A stretch of DNA of 64,000 nucleotides. Origin: Rhizobiaceae bacterium (lineage in GTDB: Bacteria; Pseudomonadota; Alphaproteobacteria; Rhizobiales; Rhizobiaceae). Both the position numbers and the translations under genes were made by a program. Of this stretch, positions 1-7,500 are shown one piece after another. The notes under the pieces are model-generated. The model was not told where the DNA came from and did no database searches. It worked only from the letters and a program-made list of their open reading frames with translations. The stretch is from positions 37,427 through 101,426 of the forward strand of contig JARGOX010000023.1 in the NCBI GenBank assembly GCA_029233925.1. Reading direction: 5' to 3'. The first letter of the stretch is position 1. The number at the start of each line of letters is the position of its first letter.

Positions 1-387
1 ATGTCCCAACTACCGATTCTCGCATTGTTCGGTCTTGTCAGCACCGCAGGGTCGTTTTTGCTGTTGCCATTTGCAGCATTTGATCTGGTTCGTGGCGCGG
101 CAATGCCGACGACCGCATTGGCCTGGCAGGGAATCGCCGGCATTGTGGTCTTTTCCTCCCTGCTGGCATTTTCCGGATTTCAGTTCGGCTTGAGAAATCT
201 GGGCGCATCCGTATCCGGAATATTCATGTATCTTCTACCGGTATACGGCGTTGTTCTTGCCGTGGTTTTCCTCGGAGAAAAACTCCATACCTACCACTTT
301 GCAGGGATCGCTCTGGTTCTGGGAGGCGTCTTGCTGGCCACCTTCCCGGTGGGGCGCATGCGAAAAATGCGCGTGCCAACCGCCTGA
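1..387 (+). CDS. EamA/DMT-family transporter, C-terminal half (cut by window start)
   Basis: This is the end of a drug/metabolite-transporter superfamily membrane protein, a family of inner-membrane carriers for small metabolites. The 128 visible residues hold about four hydrophobic helices. They include the segment GASVSGIFMYLLPVYGVVLA followed by FLGEKL, the usual signature of the second EamA domain, and the protein ends in a short basic tail (GRMRKMR). Full proteins of the family have about ten helices and about 300 residues, so the N-terminal EamA domain should lie before base 1. The ATG at base 1 is therefore probably an internal Met, although it cannot be excluded as a start. The substrate cannot be inferred. 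The gene converges on ccdA with about 30 bases between the stops. Confidence 0.8.
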   Translation: MSQLPILALFGLVSTAGSFLLLPFAAFDLVRGAAMPTTALAWQGIAGIVVFSSLLAFSGFQFGLRNLGASVSGIFMYLLPVYGVVLAVVFLGEKLHTYHFAGIALVLGGVLLATFPVGRMRKMRVPTA

Positions 388-390
388 CAT

Positions 391-409
391 GACCTCCAGG
401 TCGCGTTTT
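391..409 (+). terminator. small convergent hairpin with T-run
   Basis: GACC-TCCA-GGTC is followed by GCGTTTT in the 30-base gap between the convergent transporter and ccdA stops. The stem is only 4 bp, so this is a weak terminator candidate. Confidence 0.3.
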
Positions 410-417
410 GAGCCGGG

Positions 418-1212
418 CTAACCGATTGTCGAGAGCACCGGGAATGTCTCGAGAAGCCAGAACGCCATGCTCTGCATGCCACCGGTCAGGAACAGGATGC
501 CGGTCAGCACCAGCAGGATACCCATGATTTTCTCGACGCGGCCGAGATGGCGGCGGAAACGGGTGAGAAAACGCATGAAAACGCCGGAAAATCCGGCAGC
601 AATCCAGAATGGAATGGCGAGGCCAAGCGAGTAGGCAGCAAGCAGCAAAGCCCCTGCCCCGACTGTATCCTGTGTGCCGGCGACGCCAAGAATGGCGCCG
701 AGAACCGGACCGATGCAGGGCGTCCACCCAAAGGCGAAGGCCAGTCCCATAACATAGGCGCCGGTCAGCGTTGCGGGCGTACCGCCACCCTGAAAGCGTG
801 CTTCCCGATTGAGAAAGCCGATGCGGAACAGCCCGATAAAATGAAGGCCCATGACAATGATGACAATGCCCGCCGCCTGTGAGAGCAGTTCCATATGGGA
901 ACGCAACACCCCACCGATGGTCGATGCACCCGCCCCCAGCGCGACGAAAACGCTGGCAAAACCCAGGGTAAAGAAGAAGGAAGCCAGCATGATGGGACGG
1001 CGCGCCTGGGCATCGCTCTTGAAGCCAGACTGGAATTCCTCGACACTTACACCAGCCATATAGCACAGGTAGGGTGGAACCAGAGGCAGGACGCATGGCG
1101 AGAGGAAGGATAAGCCACCAGCCAGTATGGCGGCAAAAACAGAAATGTCAGCGATGTTCAAAGGTCTTTTCCGCGTTGCAGTTGCTTTTGTCATAGGCAA
1201 GTTGTCGTTCAC
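418..1212 (-). CDS. ccdA: CcdA-type cytochrome c biogenesis / thiol-disulfide membrane protein
   Basis: CcdA carries reducing equivalents from cytoplasmic thioredoxin across the inner membrane to periplasmic thiol proteins such as those that mature cytochrome c. The protein has six predicted helices and the two family Cys motifs: SPCVLPLVPPYL in the first helix and GWTPCIGPVLGAIL in the fourth, carrying the redox-active Cys pair. The longest open frame begins at 1272, but I prefer the GTG at 1212, which has an AAAGGTGA ribosome site about 7 bases upstream and gives 264 residues. ATG 1194 (258 residues) is the next choice and has no clear ribosome site. No cytochrome c or thioredoxin-like gene lies beside it, so its partner protein is elsewhere. 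The family call is firm and the start is moderately sure. Confidence 0.88.
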   Translation of the reverse strand: MNDNLPMTKATATRKRPLNIADISVFAAILAGGLSFLSPCVLPLVPPYLCYMAGVSVEEFQSGFKSDAQARRPIMLASFFFTLGFASVFVALGAGASTIGGVLRSHMELLSQAAGIVIIVMGLHFIGLFRIGFLNREARFQGGGTPATLTGAYVMGLAFAFGWTPCIGPVLGAILGVAGTQDTVGAGALLLAAYSLGLAIPFWIAAGFSGVFMRFLTRFRRHLGRVEKIMGILLVLTGILFLTGGMQSMAFWLLETFPVLSTIG

Positions 1213-1342
1213 GCACCAGTCACCTTTTAGCGCGCAAAAAAGAAAATTGAAAAAGAACGAGTCGCAGACCATTTTGCGGTTGACCCATGGGGACCGCGTG
1301 CATATGTTCCGCGCAATTCTACGGGGACGTTTCGCCCCCTGG

Positions 1343-1418
1343 GAGCCGATAGCTCAGCTGGTAGAGCAACTGACTTTTAATCAGTAGGTCCAGGGTTCGA
1401 ACCCCTGTCGGCTCACCA
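1343..1418 (+). tRNA. tRNA-Lys (anticodon TTT)
   Basis: A 76-base cloverleaf with a 7-bp acceptor stem (GAGCCGA with TCGGCTC), D-arm AGCTCAGCTGGTAGAGCA, anticodon stem CTGA/TCAG with loop CTTTTAA (anticodon TTT at 1376-1378), T-loop GGTTCGAACCC, discriminator A and an encoded CCA at 1416-1418. It reads AAA/AAG lysine codons. It stands alone, with no other tRNA nearby. Confidence 0.97.
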
Positions 1419-1447
1419 AATTTTTCCGGTTCATACCGAAAATTTGG
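1416..1447 (+). terminator. hairpin starting at the tRNA CCA end
   Basis: CCAAATTTT (1416-1424) pairs exactly with AAAATTTGG (1439-1447), and an inner CGGT-TCAT-ACCG hairpin is stacked inside it. The arm starts on the encoded CCA of tRNA-Lys. There is no long T-run after the stem, so it may act as a terminator or as a processing signal. Confidence 0.4.
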
Positions 1448-1598
1448 TTTGCATAGAGTACCAAAGACCGGTGCATTGTGCACAGGGCACGTCCATCTTC
1501 ATTCCGCTGCGACCATCTGCTCTCAGTCCATCCTGCCGCGAAACGCCGGCTTTTGCAATTGCGTCGACGCGATGGACAGCCTCTCAACTCGCTGATCC

Positions 1599-2957
1599 TC
1601 AAAACCCGAACATCCGTGGCAACATGGTTGTGCCGCCATATTTGTGGTCATGCAGCAGCAGGACCGACAGGGCCATGATATGAAAGACGATCAGGATGCC
1701 CAGCCCCTGTGACAGGTAGGTGCGGTGCAGATACAATTTGCTGCGCATGACATGCCACTGATCATTTGCGCGTTCATGGCGTTTCCAGAATTGGATCCAA
1801 GCAATGGTCCCCTCAAAGGTTACGACTTGAATCAGCGGGAATAGGATCACTGCTGCAACAGAGGGAAAGTGCCAAAAGCCACTATAGGCAAAGACGCAGA
1901 AATAGCCGCGTATCCTGTTTCTCAATCCCCCGATCGGGAAAAAAACCTCATCACGAAAGAACGCCATGGCTTGAACATGCCATCGGCGCCAAAATTCCAG
2001 AATGTCGCGTGAAATCAATGGCCAATTGGAATTTTCAGGAACTCTGATCCCCATCAGCAGATTCATGCCGATCACGCCGTCACTCAGGGCCGATATAAAC
2101 AGGATGAGCCGAAACATGAAAAGGTAGAGCATCAGCCACAAGTGGCCGGGATCTGCTGTCGACGCGTTTTCAAAAAGACCCTCGGCAAAGGGACCGAAAT
2201 AGCCGTGTGGGTAGAAGAACTTTCGGTTTATCCAGTGGAAAATGACGAGATATTTGGCGATGGCAAGCCCGATACGAAAGAGCCCCTGAAGACGGTTTTC
2301 CCAGGTAAGCCGTTGCTTGCAGGTCTCCACTTCATCGTCGAACTGTCGAAATTTCTGAAAGGGACCGAACCGAAAGGACGCGAAATGGATCATGTACAGG
2401 ATGTAATGTCTGAATGCAGGGGGTTCATGGGGATCAATGTGCCCCTTGCACGCCGCATGTATGTAATGAATGGATTTGAAAACCAGAAAGGCCGGCCCCC
2501 AGAAGAGTGCGACCTCGCCCCAGCTCATTTGGCCACGAAAGGGGGGCAATATGACAAAGAACACAGGCGCATAAAGGGCGTTGACAAAAAGCCATGCGGT
2601 GACAAGCGGCAATGTCTTTTCTCCACGCCTCTGCGCCCACCGCGACAACAGACGCGACAATGCAAAGACAAGACAGCATGCCAGGATGACTAGAAAAGTG
2701 AAGATCAGACCGGCGAAGACAATGAGACAAAAGACGCTCAGACACGTCAGTGCATCGCGGACCCGTGTCTGCGGTACGAATGGAACCAAAAACGCTCCCA
2801 AGATACCTGCATTGATTGCCAGTGGTGTGCGAAACAGCTCGAGCAAAGCTATTTTGTTGACGGACACGTCCCGTGCGGCTTCCAGTGCAAAAATGCCGTA
2901 AAGTAGAAAATCCCGCATAGATAATAAGGCCTGTCGCAACCCCGGGTGCGGGATCAT
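1599..2957 (-). CDS. MBOAT-family membrane O-acyltransferase
   Basis: This is a polytopic inner-membrane acyltransferase of the MBOAT family (AlgI/DltB type), which moves acyl groups onto extracytoplasmic sugars, teichoic acids or similar acceptors. The family core is clear: FWRRWHVQAMAFFRDEVFFP followed by IGG, equivalent to the AlgI motif [20 protein letters not shown], and downstream SGFWHFPS holding the presumed catalytic His. About ten hydrophobic segments cover 452 residues. The frame opens at a TTG (2966); I chose the ATG at 2957, and neither has a strong ribosome site. AlgI partners such as an AlgJ/AlgX-like SGNH protein are absent nearby, so the acceptor is unknown. It is transcribed away from the porin-like gene and ends about 180 bases from tRNA-Lys. 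Confidence 0.82.
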   Translation of the reverse strand: MIPHPGLRQALLSMRDFLLYGIFALEAARDVSVNKIALLELFRTPLAINAGILGAFLVPFVPQTRVRDALTCLSVFCLIVFAGLIFTFLVILACCLVFALSRLLSRWAQRRGEKTLPLVTAWLFVNALYAPVFFVILPPFRGQMSWGEVALFWGPAFLVFKSIHYIHAACKGHIDPHEPPAFRHYILYMIHFASFRFGPFQKFRQFDDEVETCKQRLTWENRLQGLFRIGLAIAKYLVIFHWINRKFFYPHGYFGPFAEGLFENASTADPGHLWLMLYLFMFRLILFISALSDGVIGMNLLMGIRVPENSNWPLISRDILEFWRRWHVQAMAFFRDEVFFPIGGLRNRIRGYFCVFAYSGFWHFPSVAAVILFPLIQVVTFEGTIAWIQFWKRHERANDQWHVMRSKLYLHRTYLSQGLGILIVFHIMALSVLLLHDHKYGGTTMLPRMFGF

Positions 2958-3261
2958 CTTTAGCAAAATGGACTTTAAGTAAATTTACCCAAGCCAAATT
3001 TTGGCACCGGAAAACACGGCAAGTCAACGCAATAATGGTCATAAACGATCAACTGTACCGTCTGCACTCAAATATCCCGGAGAGAGTACAGCATAAAACC
3101 AACCCAATCTGCTTCACCATATTTGCTTCCGATCAGATCAATGGCCACCCACATTTTGCAGCAACCGCACGGACCGCCGTTGATTCATGTTCACGCGATC
3201 CCTCTGAATATTTGTATTTTTGGACCACCGGAGCCCGCACAGGTTCTTTTCTCAATAACGG

Positions 3262-3294
3262 ACATAAACATGATTTACATATTCATGTTTATGT
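3262..3294. promoter_or_regulatory. perfect 12-bp inverted repeat upstream of the porin-like gene
   Basis: ACATAAACATGA (3262-3273) and TCATGTTTATGT (3283-3294) are exact reverse complements separated by 9 AT-rich bases. The repeat ends 38 bases before the GTG start at 3333 and lies in the divergent region between the acyltransferase and porin-like genes. The 21-bp centre spacing fits a dimeric regulator binding one face of the helix, or an mRNA leader hairpin. Confidence 0.5.
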
Positions 3295-3332
3295 GAGATT
3301 GGTTTGACATCGCAAAAATCAGAGGAACCGCT

Positions 3333-4523
3333 GTGTCCAACCGTACCGTACAATCGAATGAAAATCAGAAGACCCTGAAATTGCTTTCCAGTTCCGCTGT
3401 CGCATTGATCCTGGCTTTATCCGCCAGCGGTGCAGTGGCCAACGATGCGTCATATCCTTTCATCATCGGTGAGCTTGAGCTGGAACTTGCAAATGACAAT
3501 GTCTTTCGTTCCAATGATGCGGCCAGTGCGTTCAACAGCCTTAATCCGACTGTGGCACTCGCTGCGGAAATCGGATTGACACCGGTTTTCTCAACGCATC
3601 TCGGATTGACGTTGGAGCAGGTTTTCGACCCGACAGACGACAATTATTTTCAGGACCTGGGTCTCTATGTCGACACGTTGCATCTGCAGGCCAATCTTGG
3701 CGACGTTGAAATCATCGCAGGTAAATTCGCACCATCTTTCGGTCAGGCGTGGGACGTAACGCCGGGTCTGTTCGGCACAGAACTTGTTGAAGACTACGAG
3801 ATCACCGAAATGTTCGGCGTCGGCTTCGCCCTTCCCCTTGACGCGGGCGAGAAGGGTATTCATACGGTCCGCGCCAACAGCTTCCTTGTCGATACGACCT
3901 TTCTTTCTGAATCAATGTTCCGCAATCGCGGTAGAGTATCACGTTCAGATGGCGGCCCTGCCAACACCGGAAAGTTGAACAATTTCACCGCAACGCTGGA
4001 CGGTGAGAATATGGCCGTTTTGCCTGGCCTGAGCTACAGTTTGGGCTTTGCCTATCTGTCAGCGGGTGAAGGGGATCTCGCCAACGAAACCGGATATTCC
4101 CTCGGCCTGCTGCAGGAATTTGACTTGGACAATACAACAAAGGTGGGGATCAATGGGGAAGTCGCTCATTTCAACAATGCCGGTGGGAGTTTCGACGATG
4201 CGACTTATTATACGGCTGGGCTTTCGTTGGCCCGGGGTCCCTGGCATGGAGAAATAGCAGGCACCATCCGTGATACAGGTTTCGATGGTGGTGGTTCTGC
4301 AACCGCACAGTTCATCCAGTTCTCAAGCGGTTATGACTTCGGCAATGATCTCGATATCAGTGCCGGCTATGCCTACGGCGACGATGACGGAACCGATTCA
4401 CATGTCTTTGGCATCAGGCTGACAAAAATCTTCGGCTTTTCATCACCGGGCGCCCCCGAAGAAGAACTGGATCTGCCGGAAACGCCGCGCAACCGTCCGA
4501 CCGATATTGTCATCGTCCAATAG
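3333..4523 (+). CDS. outer-membrane beta-barrel (porin-like) protein
   Basis: This protein probably forms an outer-membrane channel or barrel. After a 17-residue charged leader comes a hydrophobic signal stretch (LLSSSAVALILALSASGAVA) with cleavage likely after AVA, near residue 36. The mature part is a series of alternating amphipathic strands rich in G, D, N and aromatic residues, for example DISAGYAYGDDDGTDSHVFG near the end. The last barrel strand, HVFGIRLTKIFGF, is followed by an unusual acidic Pro-rich tail (GAPEEELDLPETP). The GTG start has AGAGGA six bases upstream. No alphaproteobacterial porin family name can be given from sequence reading alone. The gene is monocistronic, with an operator-like repeat upstream and a strong hairpin after it. 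Confidence 0.72.
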   Translation: MSNRTVQSNENQKTLKLLSSSAVALILALSASGAVANDASYPFIIGELELELANDNVFRSNDAASAFNSLNPTVALAAEIGLTPVFSTHLGLTLEQVFDPTDDNYFQDLGLYVDTLHLQANLGDVEIIAGKFAPSFGQAWDVTPGLFGTELVEDYEITEMFGVGFALPLDAGEKGIHTVRANSFLVDTTFLSESMFRNRGRVSRSDGGPANTGKLNNFTATLDGENMAVLPGLSYSLGFAYLSAGEGDLANETGYSLGLLQEFDLDNTTKVGINGEVAHFNNAGGSFDDATYYTAGLSLARGPWHGEIAGTIRDTGFDGGGSATAQFIQFSSGYDFGNDLDISAGYAYGDDDGTDSHVFGIRLTKIFGFSSPGAPEEELDLPETPRNRPTDIVIVQ

Positions 4524-4605
4524 ATCTCACAAGGTCTTTGATGCGCCTGGCCTATCAGGTGTGGAAGAAACGCCACCAGTTGCTGACTATGCGGGTTTTT
4601 ATGAC

Positions 4606-4640
4606 GGCTTAGGCGGTTTTCCAATGATACCGCCTAAGCC
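4606..4640. terminator. 12-bp hairpin between convergent genes
   Basis: GGCTTAGGCGGT (4606-4617) and ACCGCCTAAGCC (4629-4640) are exact reverse complements with an 11-base loop. The right arm abuts the stop codon of the XRE gene at 4641, so it probably serves as a terminator for both converging transcripts. It carries no clear T-run. Confidence 0.6.
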
Positions 4641-5534
4641 CTAACGCGCGGGTAATTCCCTGATCTGTTGCTCAATGAAACTTGCGACCCGGTCCGGACC
4701 ATGGACCGCGATACGAATCAATTGATCAAAATGGCTGGTCAACGCCCTGATATGTTCGACTGAATTGACGACGAGATACATATTCCCCAGATAGACGGCA
4801 GCCCGCAAAGGTCCGAAAAGTGTGTAGGGGGCTGTATATGCTGCCCGACCATCATAGAGAAAAAGCCTGAAAGTCGGATATAATTCGTCGATCAGTTCAA
4901 TCATATGATCAAGTTGCTGGTGCCGTGTATCAACGGAAATGCCCTCCCAGATACCCTGCCCCCGCGCAAATTGTTCCATGCGCTGAATGGGCATGCAGAC
5001 CTCAATGTCGGACTCAGGTCGGCGCGAATAGGTCAATTGGTCTTTTGCCTGCCGGTCACGGGCCAATTGCGTATCTGTATTGTGGGCATTGAATTCGAAA
5101 TTGCGGACAGCCTCTGTGCGCAGCAGATCCGGCAAGGCGCTGGGTGCATAGCGTATCTTGTATCCAATGGCCTCGCGGTGCCACTCGGCGATCTTGCGGC
5201 TGCCGGTAACGTCGTTGACCCGTTCGACATCCATCATGGGAGCTGTCTCTTCATCGAAGGTCTCGTTGGCAATCAAGCCCATCAACCAGTCCAGAGAAAC
5301 ACCATAGGTGCGCGCAATGGCGCACAGGGTTTCGGCACGCGGCAATCGTGTCGAATCAGGCGCCAGAAACTGACTCAGCGCAGAGCGGTCGATACCGATG
5401 CTCTTTGAGAATCGGCTGAGATTGAAGCCCTTCTTGGCGATCAGCAGCGCCATGCGATCACGAAAGACCTCGGCGACGTCGCGCTTGTCAGTGTGCTCCA
5501 CTTTATCTTGTTGTGTTTTGTCTCCATTTTTCAT
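4641..5534 (-). CDS. XRE-family helix-turn-helix transcriptional regulator
   Basis: A 297-residue regulator. Residues about 20-88 form a Cro/C1-type HTH domain (FRDRMALLIAKKGFNLSRFS, then SIGIDRSALSQFL, then LCAIARTYGVSLDWLMGL). The remaining 200 residues form a C-terminal domain with RYAPSALPDLLRTEAV and an acidic/aromatic tail, presumably for sensing or dimerisation. The first 20 residues are very polar. It is divergent from the desaturase/PhnD-like/FAD-oxidoreductase genes, with 117 bases between the starts, which suggests that it controls them and itself. The ATG at 5534 begins MKNGDKTQQD. The ligand is unknown. Confidence 0.85.
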   Translation of the reverse strand: MKNGDKTQQDKVEHTDKRDVAEVFRDRMALLIAKKGFNLSRFSKSIGIDRSALSQFLAPDSTRLPRAETLCAIARTYGVSLDWLMGLIANETFDEETAPMMDVERVNDVTGSRKIAEWHREAIGYKIRYAPSALPDLLRTEAVRNFEFNAHNTDTQLARDRQAKDQLTYSRRPESDIEVCMPIQRMEQFARGQGIWEGISVDTRHQQLDHMIELIDELYPTFRLFLYDGRAAYTAPYTLFGPLRAAVYLGNMYLVVNSVEHIRALTSHFDQLIRIAVHGPDRVASFIEQQIRELPAR

Positions 5535-5547
5535 TATTCATCACAAC

Positions 5548-5597
5548 TCACATTGATTTCTACTTATTCTCACTTTTATTGGCGAATTCCCACATTG
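5548..5597. promoter_or_regulatory. phased TCACATTG-like direct repeats in a divergent promoter region
   Basis: Three related 8-mers, TCACATTG (5548), TCACTTTT (5570) and CCACATTG (5590), are spaced 22 and 20 bases apart, about two helical turns, in the gap between the XRE gene and the desaturase operon. They are candidate operator half-sites. The middle copy is degenerate. Confidence 0.3.
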
Positions 5598-5651
5598 TCC
5601 AGCATAGCCCTGTTGCGAGATAATCCGATCCTGCATACAGGGGACAATCGA

Positions 5652-6566
5652 ATGATATTAAAGAACAATCTGGAGTGGCGCACTGTCGCTCTGATCATAT
5701 TTTGCTACGCAATCTGGTTGCTGTTGGTTTTTGGCCTGTCTCGCTATTCGATTGTTATCGCCTGCCTGGCTTTGATACCGGTCATTACATTGCATTCCTC
5801 ACTGCAACATGAGTGCCTTCACGGACATCCGTTCCGTTGGTCTTTTCTCAATGACGCTTTGGCTTCTGTTCCAATCGGCCTGTTCATACCCTATTTGCGC
5901 TTCAAGGACTCCCATCTCAAACACCATCAGAATGCCCAAATCTGCGACCCTTTTGATGATCCGGAAAGCTGGTATCTCGAACAGGCCTTCTGGCATCGCC
6001 TGCCACGCGTTCTGAAATTCCTGTTCGATGTCAACAATACACTTGCCGGAAGGCTCTTGCTGGGTCCGGGATTCGTGCTTATCCGCACTGCGATCACCGA
6101 CGGTCGGGCCATGTTTGGGGGTGACAGGATGGTCCTGCGCGCCTGGGCAATCCATCTGTCCTTGCTGGTTCCATTGGTGGCGATCATCGCACAATGGGCG
6201 CCCATGGCACCGGTGGCCTATTTGCTGGCATCCTATGGTGGCCTGTCTCTGCTGATGATGCGCACCTATCTTGAGCATCAGGCAGAAGAAAACGCCCGGG
6301 GACGCTCCGTCATCATCGAGGACAAGAGCCTGCTGAGCCTGTTGTTTCTGAACAACAATCTGCATGCTGTTCACCACGCCTATCCTGCTGTCGCCTGGCA
6401 CCAATTGCCTTCGCTTTACCAACGAAACCGCAATCGTTTTCTTGCCATGAACAAAGGCTATTATTACCGCAATTATGCGGAGATCCTGCGACAGTTCGCC
6501 TTCCGCAGGAAAGAACATGTGCCCTTTCCGGAAAGCCTTGTCGCGGATCAAAGTCCCAAGACATGA
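5652..6566 (+). CDS. membrane fatty-acid-desaturase-family di-iron enzyme
   Basis: A 304-residue integral membrane oxygenase of the fatty acid desaturase superfamily, which uses a di-iron centre and O2 to desaturate or hydroxylate. The three His clusters are intact: HECLH at 53-57, HLKHH at 88-92 and HAVHH at 238-242, between four or more hydrophobic segments. The open frame extends upstream to 5493, but the ATG at 5652 has AGGGGA about 7 bases before it and removes a 53-residue leader that overlaps the divergent XRE gene. Its stop overlaps the next start (ATGA), so it is co-translated with the PhnD-like gene. That context argues that the substrate may be a small molecule handled by the module and not a bulk membrane lipid. 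This is inference. Confidence 0.85.
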   Translation: MILKNNLEWRTVALIIFCYAIWLLLVFGLSRYSIVIACLALIPVITLHSSLQHECLHGHPFRWSFLNDALASVPIGLFIPYLRFKDSHLKHHQNAQICDPFDDPESWYLEQAFWHRLPRVLKFLFDVNNTLAGRLLLGPGFVLIRTAITDGRAMFGGDRMVLRAWAIHLSLLVPLVAIIAQWAPMAPVAYLLASYGGLSLLMMRTYLEHQAEENARGRSVIIEDKSLLSLLFLNNNLHAVHHAYPAVAWHQLPSLYQRNRNRFLAMNKGYYYRNYAEILRQFAFRRKEHVPFPESLVADQSPKT

Positions 6567-7360
6567 TGCACAGTGACACCCAGACGATTGCGGCACTACC
6601 GATGTACGACTGGCCTGAGCTTTTCAGCGCCCATGATGTCTATTGGTCCACTCTTGCGGAAAGTCTGAGGGCCTTTGGATTTCCGGCTCCACCAGAACTG
6701 ACCCGCACCATGCCAGAGGAACTGCTGTGGTGCGATGAGCAGTTGCTGCTTTCACAAACATGCGGACTGCCTCTGGTGCGGGACCTGTCTCCTTGCGTTC
6801 AGGTGGTCGGGACACCGGCCTATGACATTGCATGCGGGGCCGGTTCCTATTTCAGTGTGATCGTCGTCAGACAAGACAGCACAGCGGATAAACTTGAAGA
6901 TCTTTATGGCATGCGGCTTGCTTACAATTGCCGCAATTCACAGTCTGGCTATGCAGCGCTCGCCTATATGCTGCGTGGACAGGCGCAATCCGGTCGTTTT
7001 TTCAGCGAAAGCCGGTGTACCGGCTCGCATCGCGCATCGATCCGTGACGTGGCTTCCGGCAAATCCGACCTTGCAGCCATTGATGCGGTGAGCTGGAAAT
7101 TGGCGCTGCGCCATGAAGGTGCCGCCCAGGCGCTGCGGGTTTTGGCCACCACGACCCCCACGCCCGGATTGCCAATGATTTGCGCCAAACGACCTGATTG
7201 GTCATCGGACCGCATCCATATGGCCGTGGTAGAGGCCATGGCGGCACTGGACACGGACACAATGGATGCTTTGCTCCTGACAGGTTTTGCACAAACCACA
7301 CTTGCCGATTACGCGATCATTGCGCGCAATCATGCAATCGTAGAAGGTTTCACCATGTGA
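6563..7360 (+). CDS. orphan PhnD-like substrate-binding domain protein, no signal peptide
   Basis: The protein resembles the phosphate/phosphonate periplasmic-binding fold (PhnD-like). It opens directly on the domain with IAALPMYDWPE, then LLLSQTCGLPL, LEDLYGMRLAYNCRNSQSGY and DVASGKSDLAAIDAVSW, the last resembling the hinge and ligand-pocket motifs of this family. No secretion signal or lipobox is present and no permease or ATPase gene adjoins, so a standard transport role is unlikely. A cytoplasmic ligand-binding or enzymatic role is more plausible. The start overlaps the desaturase stop by four bases. A second in-frame ATG follows immediately (MMHSD). The ligand is unknown. Confidence 0.75.
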   Translation: MMHSDTQTIAALPMYDWPELFSAHDVYWSTLAESLRAFGFPAPPELTRTMPEELLWCDEQLLLSQTCGLPLVRDLSPCVQVVGTPAYDIACGAGSYFSVIVVRQDSTADKLEDLYGMRLAYNCRNSQSGYAALAYMLRGQAQSGRFFSESRCTGSHRASIRDVASGKSDLAAIDAVSWKLALRHEGAAQALRVLATTTPTPGLPMICAKRPDWSSDRIHMAVVEAMAALDTDTMDALLLTGFAQTTLADYAIIARNHAIVEGFTM

Positions 7361-7500
7361 TCTGCACGCGACCAGGATTGCCATGGTTTACAGTTGCCGC
7401 CGGAATGTTAGATATATGCAACAGCTGACCGGGACTGCCCCTGAACCGGCAACAAACACTTTGAAAAGCCAACACCCAACGACTGAGAAAAGAGAAACCC

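Noticed and set aside
224..1096. 290-residue minus-strand ORF overlapping the transporter and ccdA
   Set aside because: It is a shifted frame of ccdA. The ccdA frame has conserved motifs, and this one is Arg/Pro/His-rich without any domain.
2434..3042. 202-residue minus-strand ORF over the start of the MBOAT gene
   Set aside because: Out of frame with the conserved acyltransferase and without features.
6563..7360. Assignment as phosphonate transporter component phnD
   Set aside because: No signal peptide and no phnC or phnE genes, so only the fold is claimed.
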